A stretch of 64,000 bases of DNA from an uncultured Christensenella sp. (GTDB lineage Bacteria; Bacillota; Clostridia; Christensenellales; Borkfalkiaceae): NCBI GenBank assembly GCA_910579525.1, contig CAJTUK010000001.1:1-64000 (forward strand). The letters run 5' to 3'. Position 1 is the stretch's first letter. The number at the start of each line of letters is the position of its first letter. The translations under genes were made by a program, and so were the position numbers. The notes below the pieces were generated by a model. That model was not told the origin of the DNA. It ran no database searches and saw nothing but the letters and a program-made list of their open reading frames with translations. Below are positions 44,153-53,828 of this stretch, in pieces.

Positions 44153-45817
44153 TTAAAGCCACATAATATTATTGACCGCAAAATTCGCTGAACACGTTAC
44201 CGTAAATTTCAAATCTCCTGTAAAATCAGGCATAGGAGCCCCGCCGGAAGTTTTAAACGATTTACTTTCGAAAACCGAACTTTGCCATACGCCACCCACT
44301 ACCGCGACATTACACACATAATCTTCGCCTGTTGAAACGTTTCTGAACGTAAGCGTCAATTTTGAATCGGTGTCGCAATACATATCAATGGAAAGCAAAT
44401 TGGTGCTATTAGCGGAATACTGCGGATTGCTCATCCTATAAGTTGTAAGCCCCAGTTTTGAATATATTCCCGCTATGCCTCTCGCTTTGGTTACAAGTTT
44501 AGGCATAACGGTATCGTCGGCAAGAAAAATTCCTCCTACCGCTTTAGATTTCGAATCAGATACGGAAAAACCGTCGGTTCCGTTTTTATCGGAATATACA
44601 ACTCGGAATTTCGTCTGCATATTGCGGAATTTGCCGCTTATTTTTTTTACTGCCACTTTTGACCAAACGGTAAAACCGTTTAAATATTTTACGCGGCAAA
44701 TTACGAAAATAGTTGAAACCTTTTCATATATATTTAAAAAGTATTGGTGCTTGCTTTCATCTTTTACCGGACACGCCGCCCACTCGCGTACTGCAGAATC
44801 CGTACTGTCTTCCGCAAGGAAAACATCACACTTTTCCACTACGCCTTGCTCGTCAAAAGCTGTTCGCGCAATCAGGTTTGAATCATCGTCAAGTTCCACG
44901 AAAACTTCTACAGGTTTTGGAATAAAAACCTGCCTGTTTTTCAAATTCCTGTCGAGAAACAAAAACATATCGTTAACGCCGGTAGAGCCGATTACCGCAT
45001 GGCATTGCATAGAATAAGCTATTGCGCTTTCTTTTACAAAATTCGGATTAATTCTGGAAAAAGTATCGTAAGCTCTGTCATAATCAAACTTTTCGTCGTT
45101 TGTGGAACAAAGCATAAGAACGGGACACTTCACGTACGGAGCATACGCTTGCGAATCGACTCCGGCAATAAAGCGGTACCGCTCCTCATCCATAGTAACT
45201 TCTTCTTGGGCATATTTGCTTACGCTGCCGTAAGCCTTCCAACCTGCAGCGCAAACGGGAATAATACATTTGAAATCTGCCGCTACCGCCAATTTCCACG
45301 CCAGTTCTCCGCCGTCACGAATGCCGACTACCGCAACGTTATCTTTACCCGTGCGCTCTAAAATATATTTTCTTGCATAGAGTCCAACGGCAACCCACTC
45401 ATACCAACTTGTTTTATCTGCACTATCGTCAACAAAATCCTTATATCTCCCGCACTTTTCGGAATTAGCGTAAGAAATATTTTCAGGGTAAAGAGTATAA
45501 AACTCACATCCGGAACTTTCTCCGCGGTAATCCACCATTAATGCGGAGTAGCCTCGGTTTACGAAGAATTTAACAGTTTCGATGTCTATAGTTTCACTGC
45601 TGTCGGGTAAAATCAGTACAGTTCCGTTTGGAGAGCTTACGTCTCCCGCAAAAGCAGCAGCTATCTTAACTCTGCCTGATCCTGTATCCCTCCCGAAAAA
45701 TGTGACCCGCTCAACACGCAAGCCGTTATAAACTCCTTCGAATACCTTTTCCGCATTGAGTTCAAGCGAATCGTCAAAATTATTCCAAAGTGAAACGGGT
45801 GTCAAAATATTAGGCAA
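44153..45817 (-). CDS. Alpha/beta-hydrolase-like protein with C-terminal beta domain
   Basis: The 554-residue protein has no signal peptide. Residues about 45-290 look like an alpha/beta hydrolase of the acetylxylan-esterase or dienelactone type. The nucleophile-elbow position reads GIRDGGELA, with Asp where Ser is expected. A possible acid/His pair is near SMQCHAVIG. Residues 290-554 form beta-rich domains. Substrate unknown. It lies between sbcC and lepB on the same strand. Confidence 0.65.
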   Translation of the reverse strand: MPNILTPVSLWNNFDDSLELNAEKVFEGVYNGLRVERVTFFGRDTGSGRVKIAAAFAGDVSSPNGTVLILPDSSETIDIETVKFFVNRGYSALMVDYRGESSGCEFYTLYPENISYANSEKCGRYKDFVDDSADKTSWYEWVAVGLYARKYILERTGKDNVAVVGIRDGGELAWKLAVAADFKCIIPVCAAGWKAYGSVSKYAQEEVTMDEERYRFIAGVDSQAYAPYVKCPVLMLCSTNDEKFDYDRAYDTFSRINPNFVKESAIAYSMQCHAVIGSTGVNDMFLFLDRNLKNRQVFIPKPVEVFVELDDDSNLIARTAFDEQGVVEKCDVFLAEDSTDSAVREWAACPVKDESKHQYFLNIYEKVSTIFVICRVKYLNGFTVWSKVAVKKISGKFRNMQTKFRVVYSDKNGTDGFSVSDSKSKAVGGIFLADDTVMPKLVTKARGIAGIYSKLGLTTYRMSNPQYSANSTNLLSIDMYCDTDSKLTLTFRNVSTGEDYVCNVAVVGGVWQSSVFESKSFKTSGGAPMPDFTGDLKFTVTCSANFAVNNIMWL

Positions 45818-45827
45818 AATATACTCC

Positions 45828-48506
45828 TCAACAACTTACGCTCACAGTAGAGCCGTGCGTTTCAGTTGCTTTATTTACCGTTATTTTATTACTTATTCTG
45901 TGTTTGAGTTCGTCAACGTGGCTTATAACGCCTATAATAAACGCCGAACTCTTTAATTTTTCAAGCGCGCTCATAACAGTATCCACCATACTTGAATCAA
46001 GCGTACCGAACCCCTCGTCGAGAAAGAAAAACTCTATTGACTTTTGTGATTTAGAGCAGATAGTCTGCGACAACGCAAGCGCAAGCGATAAAGAAACCAA
46101 AAACGTTTCTCCTCCCGAAAGAGTGTTGACTCCTCGCAAATTACCGCAATCAAAATTATCTCCGACAAAAAAACCGTTATCCTTATAAGTCAAAAAATAC
46201 CTTCCGCCGGTTAAATTTAATAACGTTGAAGAAGCAAGCGACGAAATATCTCCCAGATATTCGTTTGCTATGAATTCCAAAAATTTATTATTTTTGGTGA
46301 CCTCTTTAAGCCTTGCGCAAAGGTTAGACTTTTTCTCCCAAACTTCAAATTCGCGCTTTGTTTCATACTTTTCCAAAAGCCGTTTTTTAAGTGAATTTAT
46401 TTCGTTATTGAGTACAGCAATAGTTCCTGTAATATCTGCTATACCCGCACATATGTCGGACTTTTCACGTTCCGCTTCACCTAACGCCTCGTCTGTTACC
46501 GAGTTTATTCCGTCAATATTTTCAAGTTCTTTAATACGTAATTTCGTTGAAAGTACGGCGGCGTCGTAATCGGTTATCGATTTTTCACCGTTCGGATATT
46601 TTCCGAATTTCAAAACGTTTTCTTTGCACTTGTCAATACTGCTCAAGCCGTTGGATTTAATCAAATCCTCCAATTTGTTTAAAACGGAAGCCACTTCTCT
46701 TTCGGTTGCCGATATTAGAGCATTCTGTCTTTCATACTTTAACGTAAGTTCGTGTTTTTTATTCTTTGCATTTTCCAGATCGGATTGACATCTCTCTTTT
46801 TCACGCTTCAATTCAGACAAAAGTTTAGCATTGTTTTCTACCGCTTCCGTATAATTTACGCATTCGCTACCAAAAGCGCCCATCAATTCCGATTTTAATT
46901 CTTCAGCACGACCACGCAACTCCGTTCCGTCTTTTTGATAAGTTTCAAGTTCTTTTTGTTTTATTACAATTTCCGCATTAATCGCATGCAACTTCTCACG
47001 CAGCACGTCAGCTTCTCTTTGACATTTCTCTCTCCGCTTTTGCGAATTCTGAAAAACCTGTATGCACTCGTTTATGCGCTCTCTTCCAACACCGCGCACA
47101 TCGGCTATTCTCTGCGTATATTCCGCTATTTTATTATCAGTTTCGCTTTTTACATACTTATAAAGCGGACCGTCGTCTTTATAGATTTTAATATTGCCGT
47201 TTAAATTCGCCAACCAATCGAGATTTTTAACGTATTCTTCTCTCAAAAAGGTACCTTTGATTTCTACATTTATAAGTTTTTCGATATCGCCGGAAGATAA
47301 CCGTTCAAGTTCCGAAGAAAGCTTTTTTTCTTCCCGTTCCGTTATATTCCTTTCTTCGTCAAGCCTTAAAAGTTCGTCGCATAATCTTTTATATTCCGCC
47401 CTCCTTTCCGTGAGCTTGCGGTTTACTTCTTCAAGCTTTTCCGTTTTGCCTTCGCAAGTTGCATATTTTGCTGTAAGAGCAGTACATTCCGATATCCGCT
47501 CGTCATAATTTGCGACTGCAATCTTATTTTCAATATTTTCAACTAAAGATACAACGCCTGAAATCTCATTTTCCAATTTGATTTTATCGGATTTAAGTGA
47601 TTGCAAACTTGATTGCTTTTCTTCCGCATCTTCCGAGGTTTTCACCGCTTCACGACACAAAGTCAAAGAAGAAAACCCAACGCGTAGTTCGTCTATTTCG
47701 TTTTTTCTTTCCAGCAACACTTTAAGCCGTGTTTCAGCATCTTCAAGTTCGCACCTCTTTGCATGGAGAACTTTCAACTTTTCGTACTTTGAATTTACGT
47801 CCTCTTCAAGCTTTTTCAACTCATTCAAGCGATTCAAATCTTCAGCTAATCGGGTTTCCGTTTCCTTAATTATTTCTTCGCTGACATCCTGATAAGAGGC
47901 GAGTCTTCCGCTTAAATTTTGGAATTTACCGTCTATTTCTTTTTCCGCTTCGGATATTTTAAATTTTAACCTGTCGCCGTACCTTGATAGGCTGAATAAC
48001 CTTTCCATCAATTTAAGTCTTTCGGAGGGTACCGATTTGACAAATTGCGCAAACTCTCCTTGAGGCAACGCTATACACTTGCGAAAATCTTCGGCTTCAA
48101 CACCTAAAATTTCTACTATCTTTTGTTCTACTTGCGACGCTTTATCGGCAATACAAACTTCTTTTTCACCATCGTTTTCATACAAAAACGCTTTGTGCGT
48201 GCCGTGTTTATCTTTTTTTAAAACACGTTCGACAGTATAATCTTTTCTTTTGCCGTCGTTAATAATATTAAAGCAAAATTTAACTTTAGCCGAATCGGAA
48301 CGGTAATTAATAATATCGGTTTTTTCTTTGCTCCGTTCCACATTGCCGTACAAAGCAAAATTTATGCAATCCAAAACGGTACTCTTACCGCTGCCCGTAT
48401 CGCCGAAAATACCGAAAATACCGCCTTTAGTCAACGACTCGAAGTCTATTATTGTATTCTCCGAAAAACTGTTTATGCCGGAAAATTCCAATTTTATAGG
48501 TTTCAT
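45828..48506 (-). CDS. sbcC: Exonuclease SbcC (SMC-like ATPase)
   Basis: The 892-residue protein has Walker A GIFGDTGSGKSTVLD at the N-terminus, about 600 residues of coiled coil, and a C-terminal signature NTLSGGETFLVSLSLA with Walker B IEFFFLDEGFGTLD. With SbcD it processes DNA hairpins and double-strand ends. It starts within the sbcD stop (4-base overlap). Confidence 0.95.
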   Translation of the reverse strand: MKPIKLEFSGINSFSENTIIDFESLTKGGIFGIFGDTGSGKSTVLDCINFALYGNVERSKEKTDIINYRSDSAKVKFCFNIINDGKRKDYTVERVLKKDKHGTHKAFLYENDGEKEVCIADKASQVEQKIVEILGVEAEDFRKCIALPQGEFAQFVKSVPSERLKLMERLFSLSRYGDRLKFKISEAEKEIDGKFQNLSGRLASYQDVSEEIIKETETRLAEDLNRLNELKKLEEDVNSKYEKLKVLHAKRCELEDAETRLKVLLERKNEIDELRVGFSSLTLCREAVKTSEDAEEKQSSLQSLKSDKIKLENEISGVVSLVENIENKIAVANYDERISECTALTAKYATCEGKTEKLEEVNRKLTERRAEYKRLCDELLRLDEERNITEREEKKLSSELERLSSGDIEKLINVEIKGTFLREEYVKNLDWLANLNGNIKIYKDDGPLYKYVKSETDNKIAEYTQRIADVRGVGRERINECIQVFQNSQKRREKCQREADVLREKLHAINAEIVIKQKELETYQKDGTELRGRAEELKSELMGAFGSECVNYTEAVENNAKLLSELKREKERCQSDLENAKNKKHELTLKYERQNALISATEREVASVLNKLEDLIKSNGLSSIDKCKENVLKFGKYPNGEKSITDYDAAVLSTKLRIKELENIDGINSVTDEALGEAEREKSDICAGIADITGTIAVLNNEINSLKKRLLEKYETKREFEVWEKKSNLCARLKEVTKNNKFLEFIANEYLGDISSLASSTLLNLTGGRYFLTYKDNGFFVGDNFDCGNLRGVNTLSGGETFLVSLSLALALSQTICSKSQKSIEFFFLDEGFGTLDSSMVDTVMSALEKLKSSAFIIGVISHVDELKHRISNKITVNKATETHGSTVSVSC

Positions 48507-49648
48507 TCTTCCTCCGTCATGGAAAGAAAGAGCGCAAGCAACTCTTCGGGCACGTCCGCGCCAAATCTCAATTTATAATAATCGGTAAAAAGCTGCGAAG
48601 ACGACTTGTGTTTATTTGAAATTTTCTTTCCGCCCATCTCCGCGTTCGGCATCTCCACCTTTAAAGAGACGAGATTTTCTTGTTCATGAAGCGCCGCGCT
48701 CTCTTGCGGAGTTATCGGAGCAGACAAATTAAGAGTGAGCTCAACGTAACAATCACGATTGGCTGTAAGTAGCGCGATACCGTCCGATACGCCGTTAACT
48801 TGCAATTTTATCAGTTTTCTGGGGCTCGTAACAGGTATACGCTTAAAATTCTCCACTCCGTTTGCCGTAAGGTCAAATACGTTAACCGATTTTTCGGCAC
48901 CGCTTTCGTCAAAAGAAAACTGCATAGGGGCACCGCAATAGTGCACGTTTTTACCCAAATCCTGACGTTTATGCAAATGTCCCAAAGCAATGTAATCGCA
49001 CACGGGCAAAAGATTTAACGAAACGGCTCGCGCGCCGCCCAAATCTATTTCCCGCTCGCTTTCGCTTACCGCACCGCCTGCAACAAAAATGTGAGAAACG
49101 AAAACGGAAGGAATATTTTCTTTACCTTCTTCGCCATACCCAATCCAGCGCGACATTTTTTCTTCGAAGGTTTCTTCCGATCTGCCTTCTTTGAACCTCG
49201 CCTCGTTCGGATACGGCAAAGCATTAATATGAACCTTTTCCCCGATGCGGTTTTGAAAAATCACCCACCCGCAACCTGATTTTATTGGATATGTATCGCC
49301 ACGCTTCGCGCATGTAACCGGTACTAAACTGTTACCGATAATATAAACGTTGTGCTCTTCAGCCAGGGTCGCCGCAGCGGTAAGCCGCACGTAATCGTCA
49401 TGATTACCGCTGATTATCAGGACGGCGCAAACTTCAGATAACAGTTTTATACCCTTGTAAAATATCTCTTCGGCTTCAGCCGACGGGGTATAAGTATCGA
49501 AAACATCACCGGCAATTATTAAGAGTTCAACGCCTTCGTTCACACAAATATTTTTAAACTCGTTAAAAACCGCCCTGTATTCGTCGAGCCGCTCTCTGAC
49601 TATCAGTTTTTTTCCTATATGCAAATCGGAAGTGTGCAATATTTTCAT
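48503..49648 (-). CDS. sbcD: Exonuclease SbcD (metallophosphatase nuclease)
   Basis: The 381-residue protein has the Mre11-type motifs HTSDLHIGK, IIAGDVFDT, ISGNHDDYV and a later ALGHLHKRQ. It is the partner of SbcC encoded immediately downstream. SbcCD cuts cruciforms and hairpins, which abound in the cassette array. Confidence 0.95.
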   Translation of the reverse strand: MKILHTSDLHIGKKLIVRERLDEYRAVFNEFKNICVNEGVELLIIAGDVFDTYTPSAEAEEIFYKGIKLLSEVCAVLIISGNHDDYVRLTAAATLAEEHNVYIIGNSLVPVTCAKRGDTYPIKSGCGWVIFQNRIGEKVHINALPYPNEARFKEGRSEETFEEKMSRWIGYGEEGKENIPSVFVSHIFVAGGAVSESEREIDLGGARAVSLNLLPVCDYIALGHLHKRQDLGKNVHYCGAPMQFSFDESGAEKSVNVFDLTANGVENFKRIPVTSPRKLIKLQVNGVSDGIALLTANRDCYVELTLNLSAPITPQESAALHEQENLVSLKVEMPNAEMGGKKISNKHKSSSQLFTDYYKLRFGADVPEELLALFLSMTEEE

Positions 49649-49790
49649 TCGTTGACCTGAAAAAAACGAAATAAATGCGTCGTTTAACGTTGATTTTTAC
49701 GCGGCTAACCTTTATAATGTTAATTACCGCTTATAAGATTATAGTCCTTTTTAAACAATAAATCAAGCGTAAAACAGGAGCTAACGAAAA

Positions 49791-51512
49791 ATGGCCTTTA
49801 TTTCGGCTTCGGACGGGTTGATTAGAAAATCGACCACAACGGTAGAAAACAAGTTCATAACAAAATATTTACCAGTTTTAAATCCCGTTGCGGTAAAGGT
49901 TTATATTTACGCTCTGTATTTATGCCAAAGCGGCGCCCCGTACTCGCTTGAAGACCTATCCTCGGCGCTGAACATAAGCACGGACGAAGCCGTTAATTAT
50001 TTTGAATTTTTAGAAGAGTTCGAGCTCGTTGCAATTACTTCGCGCGATCCGTTTGAAGTTAAAATGCTTGAAGCTGAAAACGTTTCAGGCACGCCGAAAA
50101 AATTCAAACCCGAGAAATATTCCGATTTTACAAAAACGGTACAAAGCATATTAAAGGGCAGAATGGTTTCCGCCAACGAGTTTTTAGAGTACTTCGTACT
50201 TATGGAAGAATACGGATTTGAACAGAACGCTCTCATTATGATTATTAATTATTGCGTAAACCTGCATGGCGACGCAATAAGATTCCAATACATAAAAAAA
50301 GTTGCTAAAAGTTTTGCCGAAGAAGGCGCGGTTACCGCAAAAAAAGTTGACGAAAAATTATCCGCATACACTTCTTCAACCCCTGCGCTTCTTGAATTGT
50401 TTAAAGCTGCAGGCATTAAAAAGCAACCAGACGTTGACGACGACAGGCTTTATAAAAAATGGATCGAAACTTTTGGATTTGAAGACAAAGCCGTCATAGC
50501 GGCGGCGAAGTATTTCAAGGCAAAAACAGTTGAAAAGCTTGACGTAGCAATCGAGGAACTTTTTAAAAACAAAAAGTTTGACGTAAAAGAAATAGAAGAC
50601 TATTGCAAAACCAAAAATTCAATTTATACTCTCACTTTGGAAATTGCAAAAAATCTTGGAGTCTATATTCAAAATCCTGCGCCGTATGTTGAAAATTATA
50701 CTATAAAATGGTGTAGTTTCGGATTTTCTTTCGAATGTTTAAAAGAAGTTTCATGTTACTTATTTTTCCAGAGAAAAAATTCGTTTGAAGAAATGGACGC
50801 GTTTTTGCAAAAACTTTATGACAACGGTATTGTTGCCGATAGAAGCGTACACGAACACATTGAACAACTTAAATCCGAAGACGCGCTTTTGAAAGAAATT
50901 CTTAAAGCATGCGGACTCACCAGAAAAATAGTTCCTTGGGACAGAGAAAGTCTTTACAAATGGCGTAGCTGGAATTTTTCAGACGATATGTTGTTTGAAG
51001 CGGCCAAACTTTCCGCGGGCAAATCCAACCCTTTGGCTTACATGAACGGTGTGCTCTCCGGTTGGAAAACCGACGGGATTTACAGTACAGATAAAATCAA
51101 GTCCGACTCCGCGCCCCGCCGAGCCACAACGGCGTCAACAACCGATGATAAAGCTATGCGAAATCAAATTGAAAGGCACTATTATGATTTACGCCATGCG
51201 GCGGAAGAGCGCGCAGAAACGGCGCTTTCCGGAGCAACAGCCGACAAAATATACGGCGGAATAAGAAAGCAGCTTAACGAACTCACCATAAGCCTTGCAT
51301 TTGCCGAAATACGGGACAACCGCAAAGCGGCGGAAATTTCAAAACAAATTTCAGAGCTTGAAAAAGAAGGCGACAAACGGCTTTCTGAATTAGGCATAAG
51401 TAAAAGTGATTTCAATCCGCACTACTCGTGCGAAATTTGCGGAGATACGGGTTACGATAAAACGGGCGCTCCCTGCGCATGTTTGAAAAAATTTATTTCA
51501 ACATTAAAATAG
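49791..51512 (+). CDS. DnaD-domain protein fused to a helicase-loader-like zinc region
   Basis: The 573-residue protein has DnaD-like winged-helix and helical units in residues about 1-260 and again near 385-430. Residues about 455-573 resemble the N-terminal part of DnaI/DnaC-type helicase loaders: a charged coiled-coil followed by CEICGDTG...PCACLK, a likely zinc site. The AAA+ ATPase that normally follows in a loader is absent, since the gene ends and a terminator follows. It probably acts in replication initiation or restart, with DnaB encoded about 10 kb away. Confidence 0.75.
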   Translation: MAFISASDGLIRKSTTTVENKFITKYLPVLNPVAVKVYIYALYLCQSGAPYSLEDLSSALNISTDEAVNYFEFLEEFELVAITSRDPFEVKMLEAENVSGTPKKFKPEKYSDFTKTVQSILKGRMVSANEFLEYFVLMEEYGFEQNALIMIINYCVNLHGDAIRFQYIKKVAKSFAEEGAVTAKKVDEKLSAYTSSTPALLELFKAAGIKKQPDVDDDRLYKKWIETFGFEDKAVIAAAKYFKAKTVEKLDVAIEELFKNKKFDVKEIEDYCKTKNSIYTLTLEIAKNLGVYIQNPAPYVENYTIKWCSFGFSFECLKEVSCYLFFQRKNSFEEMDAFLQKLYDNGIVADRSVHEHIEQLKSEDALLKEILKACGLTRKIVPWDRESLYKWRSWNFSDDMLFEAAKLSAGKSNPLAYMNGVLSGWKTDGIYSTDKIKSDSAPRRATTASTTDDKAMRNQIERHYYDLRHAAEERAETALSGATADKIYGGIRKQLNELTISLAFAEIRDNRKAAEISKQISELEKEGDKRLSELGISKSDFNPHYSCEICGDTGYDKTGAPCACLKKFISTLK

Positions 51513-51517
51513 AGCAT

Positions 51518-51549
51518 AAAAAAACGGGTTTTAAAACCCGTTTTTATTT
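51518..51549. terminator. Bidirectional terminator
   Basis: AAAACGGGTT pairs with AACCCGTTTT around a short loop, between convergent genes. Confidence 0.8.
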
Positions 51550-51555
51550 TATGTA

Positions 51556-51942
51556 TTAAATATACAAAGCACCGGCACCGCCGATTATTATACCAATTGT
51601 AATAACAAAAATAAAAATATAAAGAACTACTACAGCAAGCTCGATCACGCTTATAACAATACCCGCTATTGCAAGCCCTTTATTATCCAATCCTTCTTCC
51701 TTTGCTTTTTTGTAACCGATAATACTACAAATAAGTCCTGCCAGACAAAAGAAGAAAGAAAGCACAAAACCTACTATTGCTATTGTATTGGAAGTATCTT
51801 TAGGCGCAGGCTGAGGCGCGTAAGTATAAGGCGACGCATTAATCGTATTTGAATAAGAGTTTTCACATTTTATTTTTGTGCCACAATAAGGACAAAACGC
51901 CGCATCGTTTGCGATTTCTTTACCACAATTTTTACAAAACAT
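51556..51942 (-). CDS. Zinc-ribbon, DUF4190-like membrane protein (copy A)
   Basis: The 128-residue protein has an N-terminal zinc ribbon (MFCKNCGKEI and FCPYCG), a Pro-rich linker and two membrane helices with a GYKKAKEEGLDNKGLAIAGI loop. It is a tandem paralogue of the next gene. Function unknown. Confidence 0.8.
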   Translation of the reverse strand: MFCKNCGKEIANDAAFCPYCGTKIKCENSYSNTINASPYTYAPQPAPKDTSNTIAIVGFVLSFFFCLAGLICSIIGYKKAKEEGLDNKGLAIAGIVISVIELAVVVLYIFIFVITIGIIIGGAGALYI

Positions 51943-51961
51943 TTTTGCCTCCTAAAAAAAC

Positions 51962-52327
51962 TTATAGAAAATTAAGAATAGGCAATACCACCAAACCGTA
52001 CAGCAAACTGCCGGCTACCATGTTAACAATACTTATAATTATACCTGCAAGCGCAAGCCCTTTGTTATCGAGCCCCTCGTTTTTCGCCTTGTTATAACCC
52101 ATAATGCTACAAATAAGCCCTGCAAGCGCAACAAAAAACGAAAGCACAAACCCCACTACGGCTATATTATTTGAAGTATCTTTTTTAGGAGCAGGTTGGG
52201 GCGCATAATTGTTGACGGGAGCGTCATAAATAGGCGCATTAGGGACTTCTTTATCCAAAGCCGTTCCGCAATTAGGGCAAAAAGTTGCATCTTCGGTAAC
52301 TTCTTTTCCACAGTTTTTACAAAACAT
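51962..52327 (-). CDS. Zinc-ribbon, DUF4190-like membrane protein (copy B)
   Basis: The 121-residue protein starts at ATG 52327 after AAGGAGA and has the same layout as the 51556-51942 protein: CKNCGKEV, FCPNCG, a Pro-rich linker, and two helices with a GYNKAKNEGLDNKGLALAGI loop. It arose by tandem duplication. The 52328-52590 gap upstream is AT-rich without a gene. Confidence 0.8.
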   Translation of the reverse strand: MFCKNCGKEVTEDATFCPNCGTALDKEVPNAPIYDAPVNNYAPQPAPKKDTSNNIAVVGFVLSFFVALAGLICSIMGYNKAKNEGLDNKGLALAGIIISIVNMVAGSLLYGLVVLPILNFL

Positions 52328-52592
52328 ACATATTCTCCTTATCGTTTGTCGGCAAATTTTTAAATACGTGCAAGTTACGCTTAAAATCACATAACTAGTT
52401 ATACCCCTCGCCCTTGCAAGAAATATAAAAATTCGCTATATTTTTATTTATATATATTATATTATCATATTGTATTCTTGTCAAGTAATTTAAAATGCAC
52501 AGTTTTTTAACGAATTTTTTAACCCAAACAAAATAACATTAATAAATTCAAATTTAATTAACTAGTCTATAATAAAATTTTAATTAAAAAAC

Positions 52593-52632
52593 AATCCGAA
52601 TTTCAACCTTAAAAACGGTTAAAATTCGGATT
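52593..52632 (-). terminator. tRNA-Ser terminator
   Basis: AATCCGAATTT pairs with AAATTCGGATT, with an inner ACC/GGT pair and T residues on the minus strand. Confidence 0.75.
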
Positions 52633-52640
52633 ATTTTTTA

Positions 52641-52728
52641 TGGCGCAGAGAGAGGGATTCGAACCCCCGTACAGTTGCCCGTAACACGATTTCGAGTCGT
52701 GCGCGTTCGACCACTCCGCCATCTCTGC
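52641..52728 (-). tRNA. tRNA-Ser (CGA)
   Basis: The acceptor GCAGAGA pairs with TCTCTGC with encoded CCA. The anticodon loop GACTCGAAATC gives CGA. A long variable arm is present. Confidence 0.93.
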
Positions 52729-52900
52729 TTGCCCGTTAATTTTATACTAATTCGCCGTAAATTTCAAGCGTTTTTACTACGGTTTTTAAATAATTTTGTG
52801 AGTCCGGTGTACTGTACATAATTTAAAACATAAAAATTGTTGACTTGTCAACGCAAAACGGCGTATAATCTTTGTAAATTGTAATATTTCGGAGAGAAAA

Positions 52901-53773
52901 ATGACGACAGCTATTATTACAGACAGCAACAGCGGAATTACTCAAACGCAGGCTAAAGAGCTTGGTGTTTCGGTTGTGCCTATGCCCGTTTTAATCGACG
53001 GCGAGCAGTATTATGAAGATTTAACGTTAACTCAGGAAGAGTTTTATGAAAAGCTCAAAAACGACGCAAACGTTTCAACCTCTCAACCTAATCCTATAGA
53101 CGTAGGCGAAATTTGGGCTGAAGCGTTAAAAACAAACGACTCGGTTATATATATTCCGATGTCAAGCGGTCTTTCGGAAACGTGCAACACATTGACACAT
53201 TACGCAGAGACCGAAGAACAGTTTAAAGGAAAGGTTTTCGTAGTAAATAATCAAAGAGTTTCTATAACTCAACGTCAAAGCGTTATCGACGCAAAAAAAT
53301 TAGCCGATGAAGGAAAGTCCGCTCAAGAAATTTACGATTATCTTATGAGCAGTAAAATGCAGTCGAGTATATACATTATGGTGGACACGCTAAAGTATCT
53401 AAAAAAAGGCGGAAGGCTTACTCCTGCCGTTGCTGCAATCGGCACGTTACTCAAGATAAAGCCCGTTTTACAAATTCAAGGTGAAAAGCTTGACCAGTTT
53501 GCAAAAGTAAGAAAAGTATCCGACGCAAAAATTACGATGATTAACGCAATTAAGCACGACTTTGAAACAAGATTCAAAGATTTGGTTGCTGCAGGAAAAA
53601 TGACGCTTGCTATTGCGCACACCGAAAACTTTGAAGAAGCGGAAAAATTTAAAAACGAAGTTTTGCAAGAATTTCCCAACGTTGAATTCACATATATTAA
53701 CCCCCTCTCTTTAAGCGTTTCTTGTCATATAGGTCCCGGCGCACTTGCCGTTGCCTGCGCGGTTAAATATTAA
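52901..53773 (+). CDS. DegV-family fatty-acid-binding protein
   Basis: The 290-residue protein begins TTAIITDSNSGITQTQAKE and has the DegV patterns STSQPNP and IPMSSGLSETC. DegV/FakB proteins present fatty acids to a kinase for phospholipid synthesis. It is a single gene after a GGAGAG site. Confidence 0.92.
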   Translation: MTTAIITDSNSGITQTQAKELGVSVVPMPVLIDGEQYYEDLTLTQEEFYEKLKNDANVSTSQPNPIDVGEIWAEALKTNDSVIYIPMSSGLSETCNTLTHYAETEEQFKGKVFVVNNQRVSITQRQSVIDAKKLADEGKSAQEIYDYLMSSKMQSSIYIMVDTLKYLKKGGRLTPAVAAIGTLLKIKPVLQIQGEKLDQFAKVRKVSDAKITMINAIKHDFETRFKDLVAAGKMTLAIAHTENFEEAEKFKNEVLQEFPNVEFTYINPLSLSVSCHIGPGALAVACAVKY

Positions 53774-53781
53774 TTAAATAG

Positions 53782-53815
53782 AGCCCGTACCAAAAATATC
53801 GGTACGGGCTTCTAT
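53782..53815 (+). terminator. Terminator after the DegV gene
   Basis: AGCCCGTACC pairs with GGTACGGGCT, followed by TCTATT. Confidence 0.8.
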
Positions 53816-53828
53816 TAATTTTATACTT

